From positions 1 to 63,906 of IMG/VR virus record IMGVR_UViG_3300037325_000356: DNA of 63,906 bases. One strand, written 5' to 3'. Below are positions 39,833-48,769 of the stretch, in pieces. Below the pieces are notes generated by a model, which searched no databases, was not told the origin of the DNA, and worked only from the letters and a program-made list of their open reading frames with translations. The stretch's first letter is position 1, and each line of letters starts with the position of its first letter. Both the position numbers and the translations under genes were made by a program. Source of the DNA: a virus.

Positions 39833-41332
39833 CTAAACAATGTTAACAACATTTCCGTTGCGCCACAACATCCCAGTAGTTAGTCCGGTCGATGCTGTAG
39901 GAAGGTTTACTAATGTAATATTACTACCACTGATTCTCATAACGGGCGTTGCACTAACCAAGTTATCTGCACCTGGTGTCCCCCCTATATTAGTGCAGAA
40001 TTCGAGAGGTCTACCTCCCTGAGAACCTAAAACAACTCGCAAAGCAGACAAATCAAAGGCAAAAACACCTAAACCAGAGCCACTGCAATGCAAGCTGAAC
40101 ACAGCGTCTTGACCTGCTGTTCCGACACCCGCGCTAGTAGTTCCATTTGTGAAATTTACAGTTTGGTTGCCAAACTGTGTATGGTTTAAAAATATTTTAT
40201 TTCCGGTTATTGTTTGTCCACTTGTCAGGTCTACTATACCCGGATCTGCGCCACTTGCTAGTGATGAATTTTTAACCCGCCGCCACTGATCACCGTCTGA
40301 ATAAGTCAGTTCCCCTGTTGCTGTTCCTGTTGCTAAATCAGTCCTAAAATAAATCGCACCTGGTAGAAAAGTCGCGCCACTAAATGCCGTCGCACCGCTA
40401 CCAGGTCGCACCGTGCCGTTTGTTAAAACATTTCCTGATGCCGTATGTTCTAATACGTTACCCTCGCTTAAATCATCGTTATGATGTCGGATTTGCACAT
40501 TCCCATTGTTGACTACTGTGATGCTTTTGATGCGACTATTTACAGGTGCTAAAGCATTAACTAACCAATATCTAGGGAACCCGCTGCCATCAATACCAGC
40601 TTGTGTATTTGTCGCAAGACCGGGCGACCCGCCTCCCTTAAAACTTACTCCACCCGTGAAAGTTTGAAAAGTATTTAAAGGCAAGTTCTCGATCGGGACT
40701 AAGCTGCCACCATCTAAGGGGGCAACACCGTTAGCAGCCGATCGCGCGCTGGCATCTAATTTTAATGCTAGCCCTGCGGTATAAGTCGATGTCGAAACCG
40801 CGCCCAGACTTGCAAGTGTTGGATAAGCGGGTAGGTTTGCGATCGGCACTAAGCTACCACCATCTAAAGGTGCAACACCGCTAGCAGCCGATCGCGCGCT
40901 GGCATCTAATTTTAGTGCTAAGCCCGCGGTATAAGTCACTGTTGCAACCGCGCCCAAACTTGCGATTGTGGGATATGGCGGCAACTCTGCAACAGATAAT
41001 GCACCTATCAATAATCGAACCGCTACGGGTGACAGCCAGCCAGAACCAGATAATATCTCGTCTTGCTCTGCTCCTGATTGCAAATCTGGCGGCCCTATTA
41101 CCGGCTCAAAAGTGACTGTCTCTGTTGTGTCATTCCAAGGCAATAGATCCGGGATTTTTGCGGCTACGTTTTCAGGAATTTGTAGAAACAAACCCGGCGG
41201 CAAGTATGAGCTAGCAAATAGGGGAAGAGTCAGGTTTAAATTTGATATCTCTTCCCATCTTGTAGAATCGCTTAAAAATTGATAGGCTAACAAATCGAGC
41301 CGATCGCCTTGTTTTGTCTCTACTAAAACCAT
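39833..41332 (-). CDS. Tail protein X (LysM-like) fused to a fibre domain
   Basis: A 499-residue protein. Residues 1-60 (VETKQGDRLDLLAYQFLSDSTRWEEISNLN...LPPGLFLQIPE) are a complete gpX/LysM-like tail domain, normally a separate 60-70-residue gene before gpD. It is followed by a fibre-like region with two nearly identical 50-residue units (SLGAVSTSTYTAGLALKLDA) and a C-terminal domain rich in Gly/Asn/Thr with strand pattern typical of phage tail fibres (TNGTTSAGVGTAGQDAVF). Inference: hub and fibre are covalently joined. It begins 3 bases after the replication gene. Confidence 0.75.
   Translation of the reverse strand: MVLVETKQGDRLDLLAYQFLSDSTRWEEISNLNLTLPLFASSYLPPGLFLQIPENVAAKIPDLLPWNDTTETVTFEPVIGPPDLQSGAEQDEILSGSGWLSPVAVRLLIGALSVAELPPYPTIASLGAVATVTYTAGLALKLDASARSAASGVAPLDGGSLVPIANLPAYPTLASLGAVSTSTYTAGLALKLDASARSAANGVAPLDGGSLVPIENLPLNTFQTFTGGVSFKGGGSPGLATNTQAGIDGSGFPRYWLVNALAPVNSRIKSITVVNNGNVQIRHHNDDLSEGNVLEHTASGNVLTNGTVRPGSGATAFSGATFLPGAIYFRTDLATGTATGELTYSDGDQWRRVKNSSLASGADPGIVDLTSGQTITGNKIFLNHTQFGNQTVNFTNGTTSAGVGTAGQDAVFSLHCSGSGLGVFAFDLSALRVVLGSQGGRPLEFCTNIGGTPGADNLVSATPVMRISGSNITLVNLPTASTGLTTGMLWRNGNVVNIV
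40694..40998 (-). repeat. Internal 150-bp repeat of the gpX-fibre gene
   Basis: Two copies of a 150-bp unit (50 codons), about 90 percent identical by eye, plus a partial third. Confidence 0.8.
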
Positions 41333-41335
41333 AAA

Positions 41336-44300
41336 TCAATTCGCTATTATTTCAAGTTTCGTCTCGATCTCAGTCTTACATACATTTTCGACTTCTTCCC
41401 AATTTACAGTCTTCAAACCATCAAAACGTCTAGGAAACGATTCTAGAATCTGAGTTCTCAGAGGATCGTGCAGTGACCCGTAAGTGATCCGTCTGATTTT
41501 TGGTTCGTTCTTTTGCCTTTTCTTGTTCTTTATCATCCGCAAATCACAACCGACTAAAGCCAACATTTTATAAACTGTTAGGATCGGTTCTTTGTAGTTA
41601 AAATCAAACCCCATTATACCCGCCAGTCTGTGTCCATATTCTGCCTTTAGCTTATCCCATCTTTTGCGTATAACCCTGATTTCTGTACCGTTTTCTAGCC
41701 AGTCTCTGTCATCCAAAAACTCAGTTACTCCTAGCTTTTGCAGACAGTCAGTGCGTTCGTGTAATCTCAATCTAAAGTCAGAGGTAAAGTAGCCTGAAAA
41801 TGTCAAAGCCCCGCCCCATTTTAGCCTGTTCATAGCTTTTGCAATTTCTGGGTTAAAGCAGTAATAACGCTGCTCTAAGCCTTGCAGAAAACTCGGATCG
41901 TATAGCAAGGTTTTAGCCAAATCAACCGTCAATAAGACACCCGGCATCCTAGCCATAAAATCGAATTTTCGTAAAGCTAATCCCTGTTCTAAGTTTCGAT
42001 CTTTTCGGCGGTACGATTCAGCCTCAATTGCAGAGATTTCATCAGCATTAACTAGCTTTGTTGCTTCTGCATACTTAACATCAAGAGAGGACAGACTAAA
42101 TTCCTCTTTAATCTGTGAATCACCGTCTGCTGTAACCAAAGTGACATCATCTTTCATCTCTAACAATCTATCTACAAACATTTCTCTATAGTACATCTTT
42201 TCAAAGTTTGTTTTCGCTATTAACGTCCCGATAGTGTCAGTATATAAATCTAATTTCTCGCGTGACTGCCAATAGTTCACGGCTGCGAAAATAGCCTCTT
42301 TTTGAGAATCTGTTGTCACTCCCTCAGTGATTAATTTTAATTGATTCTCGATACATAAACGCATCTCTAATTTTACACTCGCGAGAGTTTCACCGCCAGA
42401 TTCTAGTCGATACTTAGCATCTTGTGTCACAAAGATCGATCGAGGTACGTCTCGATCCCTAACCCTTCCGTACATTTGCAGAGCGCTGTTAATAGTAAGA
42501 GTTCCACACAAAATCAAGAAAACGTGTTGAAAATATTTGCTCGACAAATCTAAGCCACTATCACCGGACGGTGACACAAATAAAATCGTAATTTCTGGGT
42601 GATTTTCTAAGTATTTATCAACATTACTCAGGCATTCAATGCACCAAGGCTCACCCGATGTTTTAGAGTCGATACGGGCGATCGCCAGCGGGTTTATTCC
42701 GGTCTTTAGCATTAGCTCATGCAGACTTTCTAGCTCGTGCTGCGAGTCACTGAAAACTGCGATCGGTTTCACAGCCGCGCTGTTTATAATTTCAGTTCGG
42801 ATCGCGGTTTTATCAGATGGATTTGTTAATGTACCTGTGTACATTTTAACCTGTCTCGGTTTTCCCTCCCAAACATTCTCCATCTTTCGTAGCGTCTTGT
42901 TTTGAGCGAGAGACATCAGAAGTTCAGCACACCAATTTGATAGGTGAGCATCTAGGCAAACAATCATATCTGCCTCTTGTAACATCCCAGCAAAAGTGTT
43001 TAGTCTGTTTCTTCTTCCTCTCGAACAGGTAGAACCTAGCAATATTGACATCAAAACGCTAACGACTTCATCAATTACTAAAATTTTACCTGATGCCATA
43101 GACGCTCTCATATTATGCAGAGAAGCATCACAAAAAGCCACTCTATAGTTAGGATCTAATAAACGCATAAACCCGTCAGACTCAGCACCACGCAAGTGCT
43201 GCAAGTCTGTCACGCCGTCACATTGCTGATGTAGCAGTCCGTTTCTATATCCTAGAAAAATACAACCTCTTTCTTTAAAAATTCCATTCATCCAGTTTGC
43301 TATTAAGAATGATTTTCCTGATCCGGTTCCAGCTTTCAAGAAAAGTATTTCACCTTTTCTCGGAGGGAATAATTCCCATCCGATCGCGTTATCATCTTTA
43401 TTCTTCCAGTCTGTCGCAAGTTTTTCCTGTCTAGTAATTAAATTGCCTGGTTTTGAAATGTCGGGTTCATCCCACAAACAAGAGGTTTTATAGGATGAAT
43501 AAGCCGCATTTTTGAGAAATTCCGGTAAATCTTCAGACGGTATTTTTGCCTCGTTAGGCTCGTTTACTTCTGATACTTCGAGCCGTTTATTCTTATCATA
43601 AATCTTTGCAAACTCTTGTAAAGTCAACCATTCAATAGTAGAAATATTACCGCCTGATACTACCAAATAATCATCAATATCAAAAGAGCCTAATTTAGTC
43701 TCTTGCTCCCACCATCCAAACAGAGGCAAGTATTCGCAATGTCTCACCTGTTCAGATGTCATTAAAACGCCAGATAATACCTCTGGATTATTTACAGCCC
43801 CCGCGTCTGGTAAAATGCAGACAGTTAACGGTTTCAAATCTTTTATAATCTCGTCTAACTCCTTTGTGAATTTGGCAGACATTGCAGTCCCGACAACGAT
43901 TATATTTTTGTTAGACTCCCACATTTTAAGCGCTGTTACAGCACTCTTTACGCCGCCTTCACACAACCAAAGTTCTATTGCTGTTAGGTCACAGTCGGGA
44001 TGTTTTCTCACATATAATGGTAATTCTCCAGTGTGTTGTAATTGACACCCATAACCTCCAACTTTGACAGATGATACCCAAAAATATTTTCCGACTTGTT
44101 CTGCATTGTCCGCTGCAATTTGACCTCCAACAATCTCCCCAAATTGGTTGATAGTGCTAACAAACATTCCACCTAACCATCTCGTTTGATTTGTCGCCGG
44201 ATCATAACCCGCGATATTCTCTGTTAGGTCTAGTCCTTTCTCCCACGTTGTAAACCAACCTAACTCTACAGAAAAATTAATTTGGTCATCTGTTAAACCG

Positions 44301-44695
44301 CGTCTTTTTAGTCTATTTCTATGTGCTTGGCTTAAAGTCGTTTGAGCCAAAATCGTACGATAACCTCGATCTCGGATCTCATTTGTGGGTAGCTGCGCTA
44401 AGCCTGCGAGACGTTCGGCTGCGGCTCTATCCCGTTTCATTTGTGAGATGTCCGATGAGTCTTCAGAGTCGTTATAACCGCGACGCGGCGACACCATAAC
44501 GCCTCTCATCCCTCCTCCTATCTCTTTAATTAAATACCATTCACTATTGAGATCTGCCGCGCTGGTATTCCAACAATAGATCGCGTCAGCATAGATCGGT
44601 TTACATCTTGAGTCTAACTCTCCACATACAGGGCAATTTTCGTGCTTGAAATTCTTAGGATAACTATTGTCAGATTGAATATTATCTGTTATCAT
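41336..44695 (-). CDS. CyRepA1-like plasmid-type replication protein (primase-helicase)
   Basis: A 1119-residue protein. Residues 20-45 carry a Cys cluster (CPVCGELDSRC...YCWN). LWLCEGGVKSAVTALKMW and TVCILPDAGAV near 250-300 are the DUF3854/Toprim-like domain. A helicase follows with Walker A LKAGTGSGKSFL near 455, DEVV near 541, and GLDLSSKYFQHVFLI and QMYGRVRDRD near 715-745. This domain order and size fit the cyanobacterial plasmid initiator family CyRepA1. Six GGTGA iterons sit directly before the ATG. It is the expected replication initiator. In a tailed virus this implies plasmid-like replication. Confidence 0.7.
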   Translation of the reverse strand: MITDNIQSDNSYPKNFKHENCPVCGELDSRCKPIYADAIYCWNTSAADLNSEWYLIKEIGGGMRGVMVSPRRGYNDSEDSSDISQMKRDRAAAERLAGLAQLPTNEIRDRGYRTILAQTTLSQAHRNRLKRRGLTDDQINFSVELGWFTTWEKGLDLTENIAGYDPATNQTRWLGGMFVSTINQFGEIVGGQIAADNAEQVGKYFWVSSVKVGGYGCQLQHTGELPLYVRKHPDCDLTAIELWLCEGGVKSAVTALKMWESNKNIIVVGTAMSAKFTKELDEIIKDLKPLTVCILPDAGAVNNPEVLSGVLMTSEQVRHCEYLPLFGWWEQETKLGSFDIDDYLVVSGGNISTIEWLTLQEFAKIYDKNKRLEVSEVNEPNEAKIPSEDLPEFLKNAAYSSYKTSCLWDEPDISKPGNLITRQEKLATDWKNKDDNAIGWELFPPRKGEILFLKAGTGSGKSFLIANWMNGIFKERGCIFLGYRNGLLHQQCDGVTDLQHLRGAESDGFMRLLDPNYRVAFCDASLHNMRASMASGKILVIDEVVSVLMSILLGSTCSRGRRNRLNTFAGMLQEADMIVCLDAHLSNWCAELLMSLAQNKTLRKMENVWEGKPRQVKMYTGTLTNPSDKTAIRTEIINSAAVKPIAVFSDSQHELESLHELMLKTGINPLAIARIDSKTSGEPWCIECLSNVDKYLENHPEITILFVSPSGDSGLDLSSKYFQHVFLILCGTLTINSALQMYGRVRDRDVPRSIFVTQDAKYRLESGGETLASVKLEMRLCIENQLKLITEGVTTDSQKEAIFAAVNYWQSREKLDLYTDTIGTLIAKTNFEKMYYREMFVDRLLEMKDDVTLVTADGDSQIKEEFSLSSLDVKYAEATKLVNADEISAIEAESYRRKDRNLEQGLALRKFDFMARMPGVLLTVDLAKTLLYDPSFLQGLEQRYYCFNPEIAKAMNRLKWGGALTFSGYFTSDFRLRLHERTDCLQKLGVTEFLDDRDWLENGTEIRVIRKRWDKLKAEYGHRLAGIMGFDFNYKEPILTVYKMLALVGCDLRMIKNKKRQKNEPKIRRITYGSLHDPLRTQILESFPRRFDGLKTVNWEEVENVCKTEIETKLEIIAN

Positions 44696-44705
44696 GATTT
44701 TACTT

Positions 44706-44757
44706 GGTGAATTTTGGTGATTTTAGGTGATTGGTGAATTTAGGTGAATTTAGGTGA
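44706..44757 (-). repeat. Iteron cluster upstream of the replication gene (candidate origin)
   Basis: Six GGTGA motifs (+ strand) start at 44706, 44716, 44726, 44733, 44743 and 44753, spaced 10, 10, 7, 10 and 10 bases, mostly as GGTGAATTTA. They lie 10-60 bases before the ATG of the CyRepA1-like gene. Confidence 0.7.
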
Positions 44758-44882
44758 ATTTTCCGGTTTTCGAGTTTTTTAAGTCTGATTTGGTTTTTAG
44801 AGAGAACGGCTGAGGTAGCCGACTTGCTTCTCCCTAACTTTACATCCGTTTGACGACGGGTGTATTTTTTTGCTTCTTCCCC

Positions 44883-44911
44883 AAGATAGCAACACGAACG
44901 GTTTATGTCAA
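44883..44911 (-). promoter_or_regulatory. Class I promoter of the replication gene
   Basis: TTGACA (44906-44911), 17-base spacer, TATCTT (44883-44888), about 190 bases before the ATG. Confidence 0.75.
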
Positions 44912-44999
44912 TGGTTTTGATGGAGATATTCTAATGAGGTTTCCTGTCATCCTATACAACAAACCTGACTCATGTATTGAGTCAGGTAAAAGGGAGGAT

Positions 45000-45107
45000 A
45001 GAAGCGGGTTCTAGTTGCTGTGTCTGTCGTTCGGATCTCTTACTAATAGTAAGAAGGTAGAAACGACAAACTCTACCGTAACGGTGAGGACTTCTAACCT
45101 CGCTTCT
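45000..45107 (-). repeat. Nested-palindrome element, copy 18 (reverse orientation)
   Basis: Preceded by the CCTGACTCA/TGAGTCAGG hairpin at 44965. Confidence 0.9.
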
Positions 45108-45126
45108 GTCTTGATCGATCGGGTGG

Positions 45127-45227
45127 GCGATCGCATCTCCTATATTCCACCGAAAACCTCACGAGCGCGGTTATTTGAGGCATTAAAGCCCTGTTAGTCT
45201 CGGTTCTGTAGAAACGTACCACGCCAG
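45127..45227 (+). repeat. Class II upstream segment, copy 4 (no gene follows)
   Basis: Same segment as at 25199, but neither a class II promoter nor a gene follows before the terminator at 45305. Confidence 0.8.
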
Positions 45228-45304
45228 CCACCGCCCGATCAATTACGGGAATCCCCGCAGGCTACGGACAGCTCTTTTGAACGCACCGATCGCGCCTAAC
45301 ACTT

Positions 45305-45330
45305 AACCCGCCCCGCGCGGGTTTTTTCTT
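45305..45330 (+). terminator. Orphan terminator
   Basis: AACCCGC-CCCGC-GCGGGTTTTTTCTT on the + strand with no + strand gene in front of it; end of an apparently empty cassette. Confidence 0.8.
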
Positions 45331-45371
45331 GCCCAAAGTCCCCAATACTAGAGTCAGGTAAAATACTGACT

Positions 45372-45480
45372 AGAAGCGAGTTCTAGTTGCTGTGTCTGTC
45401 GTTTAGATCTCTTACTAATAGTAAGACAACTTAAACTACAGACTCTACAGTAAAGGTGAAGGAATTGTGAACTCGCTTCT
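45372..45480 (-). repeat. Nested-palindrome element, copy 19 (reverse orientation)
   Basis: Loop variant matching copies 4 and 8; closes the empty cassette. Confidence 0.9.
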
Positions 45481-45504
45481 GAAGAATCACGCCCGCGGCG
45501 ATCG

Positions 45505-46473
45505 CTAAAGGACATCTGAAAATCGAAGGGCAAAAAGTGAGCCGTAGCTTTCATCACCGCCCGCACCTTGAAACGTGCCACCTGTCCATGAAACCGTAGG
45601 GGATGGATCGGTTAGTCTGACTCTTAGCTGGTAGTTGAATATTCCATCAGATTGATAATTTCCAACAGCCATAGCTAAAGTCATCCCAGACCAAAGATTT
45701 GATCGGTTCGGGTTGCCTATAAATCCGACGTGTGAAGAGCCAGAATTCATCCGTCCGCCCACTGATGCGTTCCAAATCTCAGAGGTCGCTAAATCAGCAA
45801 TTAAAGGCTGCCTACCAAAGAAGAAAGTTAGGCCTTTTGCTGGCAGCCTAATCCCATCTAAAACGGTGGCATCATTCCGTAAGTCAAATGTTTCTGTATT
45901 TAGTGGTGAGGGATAATAAGTATTAACAACAAAACCTGGGTTTGAGTTAGCACCCATACCTCTAAACAGCGATCCCCCTACGACTGACACTTCAAACACA
46001 TCAGATCGCGCTCTTGACCAATACTCCCAAACGTTTCCCCGGTAGCCTAAGATCCGCCCGTTAACTTTAGCAAGTTTTCCCAATTGATCTAAACTTGCAT
46101 TGTACGGTTGCGGTGTGTAAGCTGATAAAAACGTTTGAACTGCTGCCTGTCTTGTCTGTACAGCGCTTAAGCCGCTTGTATCAGTCATTAGCGCTAACCG
46201 AGAATCAACACTTATTTTCAGGGTATTAGATCGCGTCATTTGTTCGTTTAACGCTGTGTTTTGTATTTGAGTTTGTGCTATACTCGCTTCTAAAACTCCT
46301 ACAGTTTTCAGATTTGTTAATCTGTTTGTCCTTTGTAGATTCTCTGCCAATTGCCACGTTATCCTGTTCAGTAATGATTGATACCTAGCGTTAAATTCAT
46401 CATTAATCTGTATTGTCTGAACAGATACAGATTCAACTGGGGTCAACTCTTCAATTCCAACAAAAACAGCCAT
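45505..46473 (-). CDS. Tail fibre/appendage protein, paralogue 1
   Basis: A 322-residue protein. N-terminal 110 residues are helical (FNARYQSLLNRITWQLAENLQ), then LDQLGKLAKVNGRILGYRG...YWSRARSDVF, matching the same position in 52905 and 60723, and a beta-rich C-terminal domain differing between the three. The architecture fits a trimeric fibre or collar appendage. Stop near element copy 19. Start ATG follows the frameshift gene by 8 bases. Confidence 0.6.
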   Translation of the reverse strand: MAVFVGIEELTPVESVSVQTIQINDEFNARYQSLLNRITWQLAENLQRTNRLTNLKTVGVLEASIAQTQIQNTALNEQMTRSNTLKISVDSRLALMTDTSGLSAVQTRQAAVQTFLSAYTPQPYNASLDQLGKLAKVNGRILGYRGNVWEYWSRARSDVFEVSVVGGSLFRGMGANSNPGFVVNTYYPSPLNTETFDLRNDATVLDGIRLPAKGLTFFFGRQPLIADLATSEIWNASVGGRMNSGSSHVGFIGNPNRSNLWSGMTLAMAVGNYQSDGIFNYQLRVRLTDPSPTVSWTGGTFQGAGGDESYGSLFALRFSDVL

Positions 46474-46481
46474 TTCTACCT

Positions 46482-47224
46482 CTACCTTTTATGCTCTGCA
46501 TTTAAATCTTTAGCCGCCTCACAGATTGATTCGTACCATTCAATCAAAGCCTCTATACTTGTATCTGTTAACCAGAAATCGCTACCTTTTAGCCATCTAA
46601 TAGCTTTTGCAATTTCTTTTTTTTGGGTACTCTTGATAGTAATTGCGAGTAATGTCTTACAGAAATATCTAGCACGTAGTAAGGAAGTCTCGCCAGATCG
46701 TAATCTTTCAATTTTACTTCTTCTATACCATGTTCTGAACTCGCGACGGTCACGTTGTTTTCTACTAACGAAAAGATAGTATCAGCCACGTTTTCATAGT
46801 CAGCAGTTCGGAAATTAAAAGCAGGATCGCCACAAGTCAACCTAAACCCATCTTGACAGTCTGGACTTACAATCAAAAAAGTTTTGGTTAACAAACTGCT
46901 GCGATTGTCTAGCGGTTCTATTCTGAGATTGTCTTGACATTTGATAATCTGAAGGAGGGATATTTTGTCAGTTAACGACAATTCCATTGATGCCGCCCGC
47001 GTCAGGATTAAAGGATCGCCATTTTGATCGGTACAATATGTTGATATAAGCCAGTCCGATCCTGCATCCGCAGAAATTTGTGCCGCTTTTTTCTCAAAAG
47101 TTAAACAGTCGGCTGATGTCGCCTCTGTTACTTTTATGGGTATTTCTGCTGCTTCCGATAGATACTCCCATGATTGTGCTATCCATCCGTGAGAATTGCT
47201 AGTCTTTTTGTGTTCTGTTTTCAT
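46482..47224 (-). CDS. Tail assembly chaperone-like protein with -1 frameshift product
   Basis: Frame 0 (46589-47224) gives 211 residues. Near its end the coding strand reads CCC AAA AAA AAG, containing A AAA AAG in the correct frame at 46622-46616. A -1 slip there continues open for about 45 codons (KEIAKAIRWLKGSDFW...) to a TAG at 46482, giving ~247 residues. The extension has no start codon of its own. This matches the G/GT-type chaperones of tailed phages. The frame 0 protein is otherwise not recognised. Its position beside a fibre gene but away from the tape measure is unusual. Confidence 0.55.
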
Positions 47225-47249
47225 GAGACAATTGTACTCGATTGGTTAG

Positions 47250-47510
47250 TTAAAAATCGTTGTAGGTGCTAGGGAGTAATAGAGCTAAGTCTTGACCGTA
47301 CAAACTCGCTAGTTGGCAACAGTGCGAGACATCGCGGCATCCTGTACGCTCCCATCCGCATAGAGTCGCGGCAGATATTCCTAATTTTAAGGCGGCCGCG
47401 CGTTGTGTGTATTTTGTCGCAGCACGGGAACTTTTTAGAATTAGCGCCTGATTTAGGTAGAAATTCTTTTTTCGTTCAATAGTCAGCCTAAAAGTTAGTT
47501 TCTGTGTCAT
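47250..47510 (-). CDS. XRE-like helix-turn-helix protein
   Basis: An 86-residue protein. TKYTQRAAALKLGISAATLCGWERTGCRDV is a helix-turn-helix of the XRE/Cro type, followed by a helix and a Leu-rich tail. It sits divergently from the late operon beginning at 47621, an ideal location for its regulator. Regulation inferred from position only. Confidence 0.65.
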   Translation of the reverse strand: MTQKLTFRLTIERKKNFYLNQALILKSSRAATKYTQRAAALKLGISAATLCGWERTGCRDVSHCCQLASLYGQDLALLLPSTYNDF

Positions 47511-47620
47511 TTTTGTTTTTAATATCTAAACAAGGTTCAGCTATCCCAAATAATAACACTCTAAAACGGTGAGTAACGGACAATCAATATTATTGTAGAT
47601 TTAATGATTCAGTTAAAAAG

Positions 47621-48685
47621 ATGGAATTTAGAGCCGACTCTTTACCCGTGCCTACAAAATTATTTTGGGAGAAAACGACACACGGTTACGTAGCATTTGC
47701 GACGCTAGCCAAAATCGGGCATCCTCTAGAATATTTGAGTGATGACGGGAAAACGAGTACAGAGGTTTTAAATAGTTTTTCAGAGGACTCGATCTCGTCA
47801 ATTAGAGGGATGCCGCTATGCTTAGGGCATCCACAAACCGGAACCTACCAAGGAAACCAAAGCGGTGCAGAAATCGGTCACTTCTTACAAGAAATTATCA
47901 TAACTGACTCTGGGGAGCTATTAGCACCCGTGACGATTACAGATAAACGTGGCATAGATTTAATAGAAGATTGTCTCTTGCGTGGTTTAACGCCTGAAAT
48001 ATCGCCTGCTTATTGGGTAGAATCGGTAGCACTAAGACAAGACGGAAACTTTGAACAGTCACGCGGTAAATATGATCACGCTGCTTTGCTCATGCCTGGT
48101 AACGGGCGGGGCGGTGCTGCAATGTCGCTTCGACTTGATCACACAGATACTCCAAAAAAAATGACAGAACCTATAACAGAACCGTCTCCTCCCACAAATT
48201 CAGTTGCGGAAACTCCCAAAGGATCCGATCCGGAAAGTCAAACAGTTGCAAAACTTCTCTCTCAAATTGAAACTTTGACAGGTGAAAATGTACGTTTAAA
48301 ATCGCAAGTTGACGCAACGGCAACAACTCATCTAAGCCTAGACTCTATTAATTCTCGACTAAATACACTCGCACGAATTGGCAAGATAAACCTAGACTCT
48401 CTTGATTTAGAACAGTCGGCTGCTGACATGCAAAGACAGCATATTTCATCACTCAACCCGGCGATTAATTTAGTAGGGAAAAGTGAGGAATATATTGCCG
48501 GAATGTTTGATACTTTGTGTTCTAATTCAGAAAATCCCACAGTCTCGGAGAATCCGACAGTTGCAAAAGTTCAGCAGCAACTAGCAGGAACTCGCAGCGA
48601 TTCGATCAGCAGTAACACTGATCCGATCGCAGTTGCAAGACAGAAAAGACTAGCACAGATAGAAACCGGGTTTGAGACAAAATAA
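47621..48685 (+). CDS. Prohead protease/scaffold (DUF2213-like)
   Basis: A 354-residue protein. The N-terminal half (LSDDGKTSTEVLNSFSEDSISSIRGMPLCLGHPQTG..., LRGLTPEISPAYWVESV, KYDHAALLMPGNGRGG) is that of DUF2213 proteases, with His within CLGHP and Ser within SPAY candidates for catalysis. The C-terminal half is a coiled coil with Ser/Gln/Thr-rich low complexity (ETLTGENVRLKSQVDA), the scaffold. First gene of the long + strand late operon. Confidence 0.75.
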   Translation: MEFRADSLPVPTKLFWEKTTHGYVAFATLAKIGHPLEYLSDDGKTSTEVLNSFSEDSISSIRGMPLCLGHPQTGTYQGNQSGAEIGHFLQEIIITDSGELLAPVTITDKRGIDLIEDCLLRGLTPEISPAYWVESVALRQDGNFEQSRGKYDHAALLMPGNGRGGAAMSLRLDHTDTPKKMTEPITEPSPPTNSVAETPKGSDPESQTVAKLLSQIETLTGENVRLKSQVDATATTHLSLDSINSRLNTLARIGKINLDSLDLEQSAADMQRQHISSLNPAINLVGKSEEYIAGMFDTLCSNSENPTVSENPTVAKVQQQLAGTRSDSISSNTDPIAVARQKRLAQIETGFETK

Positions 48686-48702
48686 CCTTCTCTGTAATAG
48701 AG

Positions 48703-48732
48703 TCATCGTCATCGTCATCATCATCATCATCA
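48703..48732 (+). repeat. GTCATC microsatellite
   Basis: TCATCGTCATCGTCATCATCATC in the gap between protease and decoration genes. Confidence 0.8.
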
Positions 48733-48769
48733 ATTTACACTCAAGACACCAAAAAAAAGTAAGGGTAAA

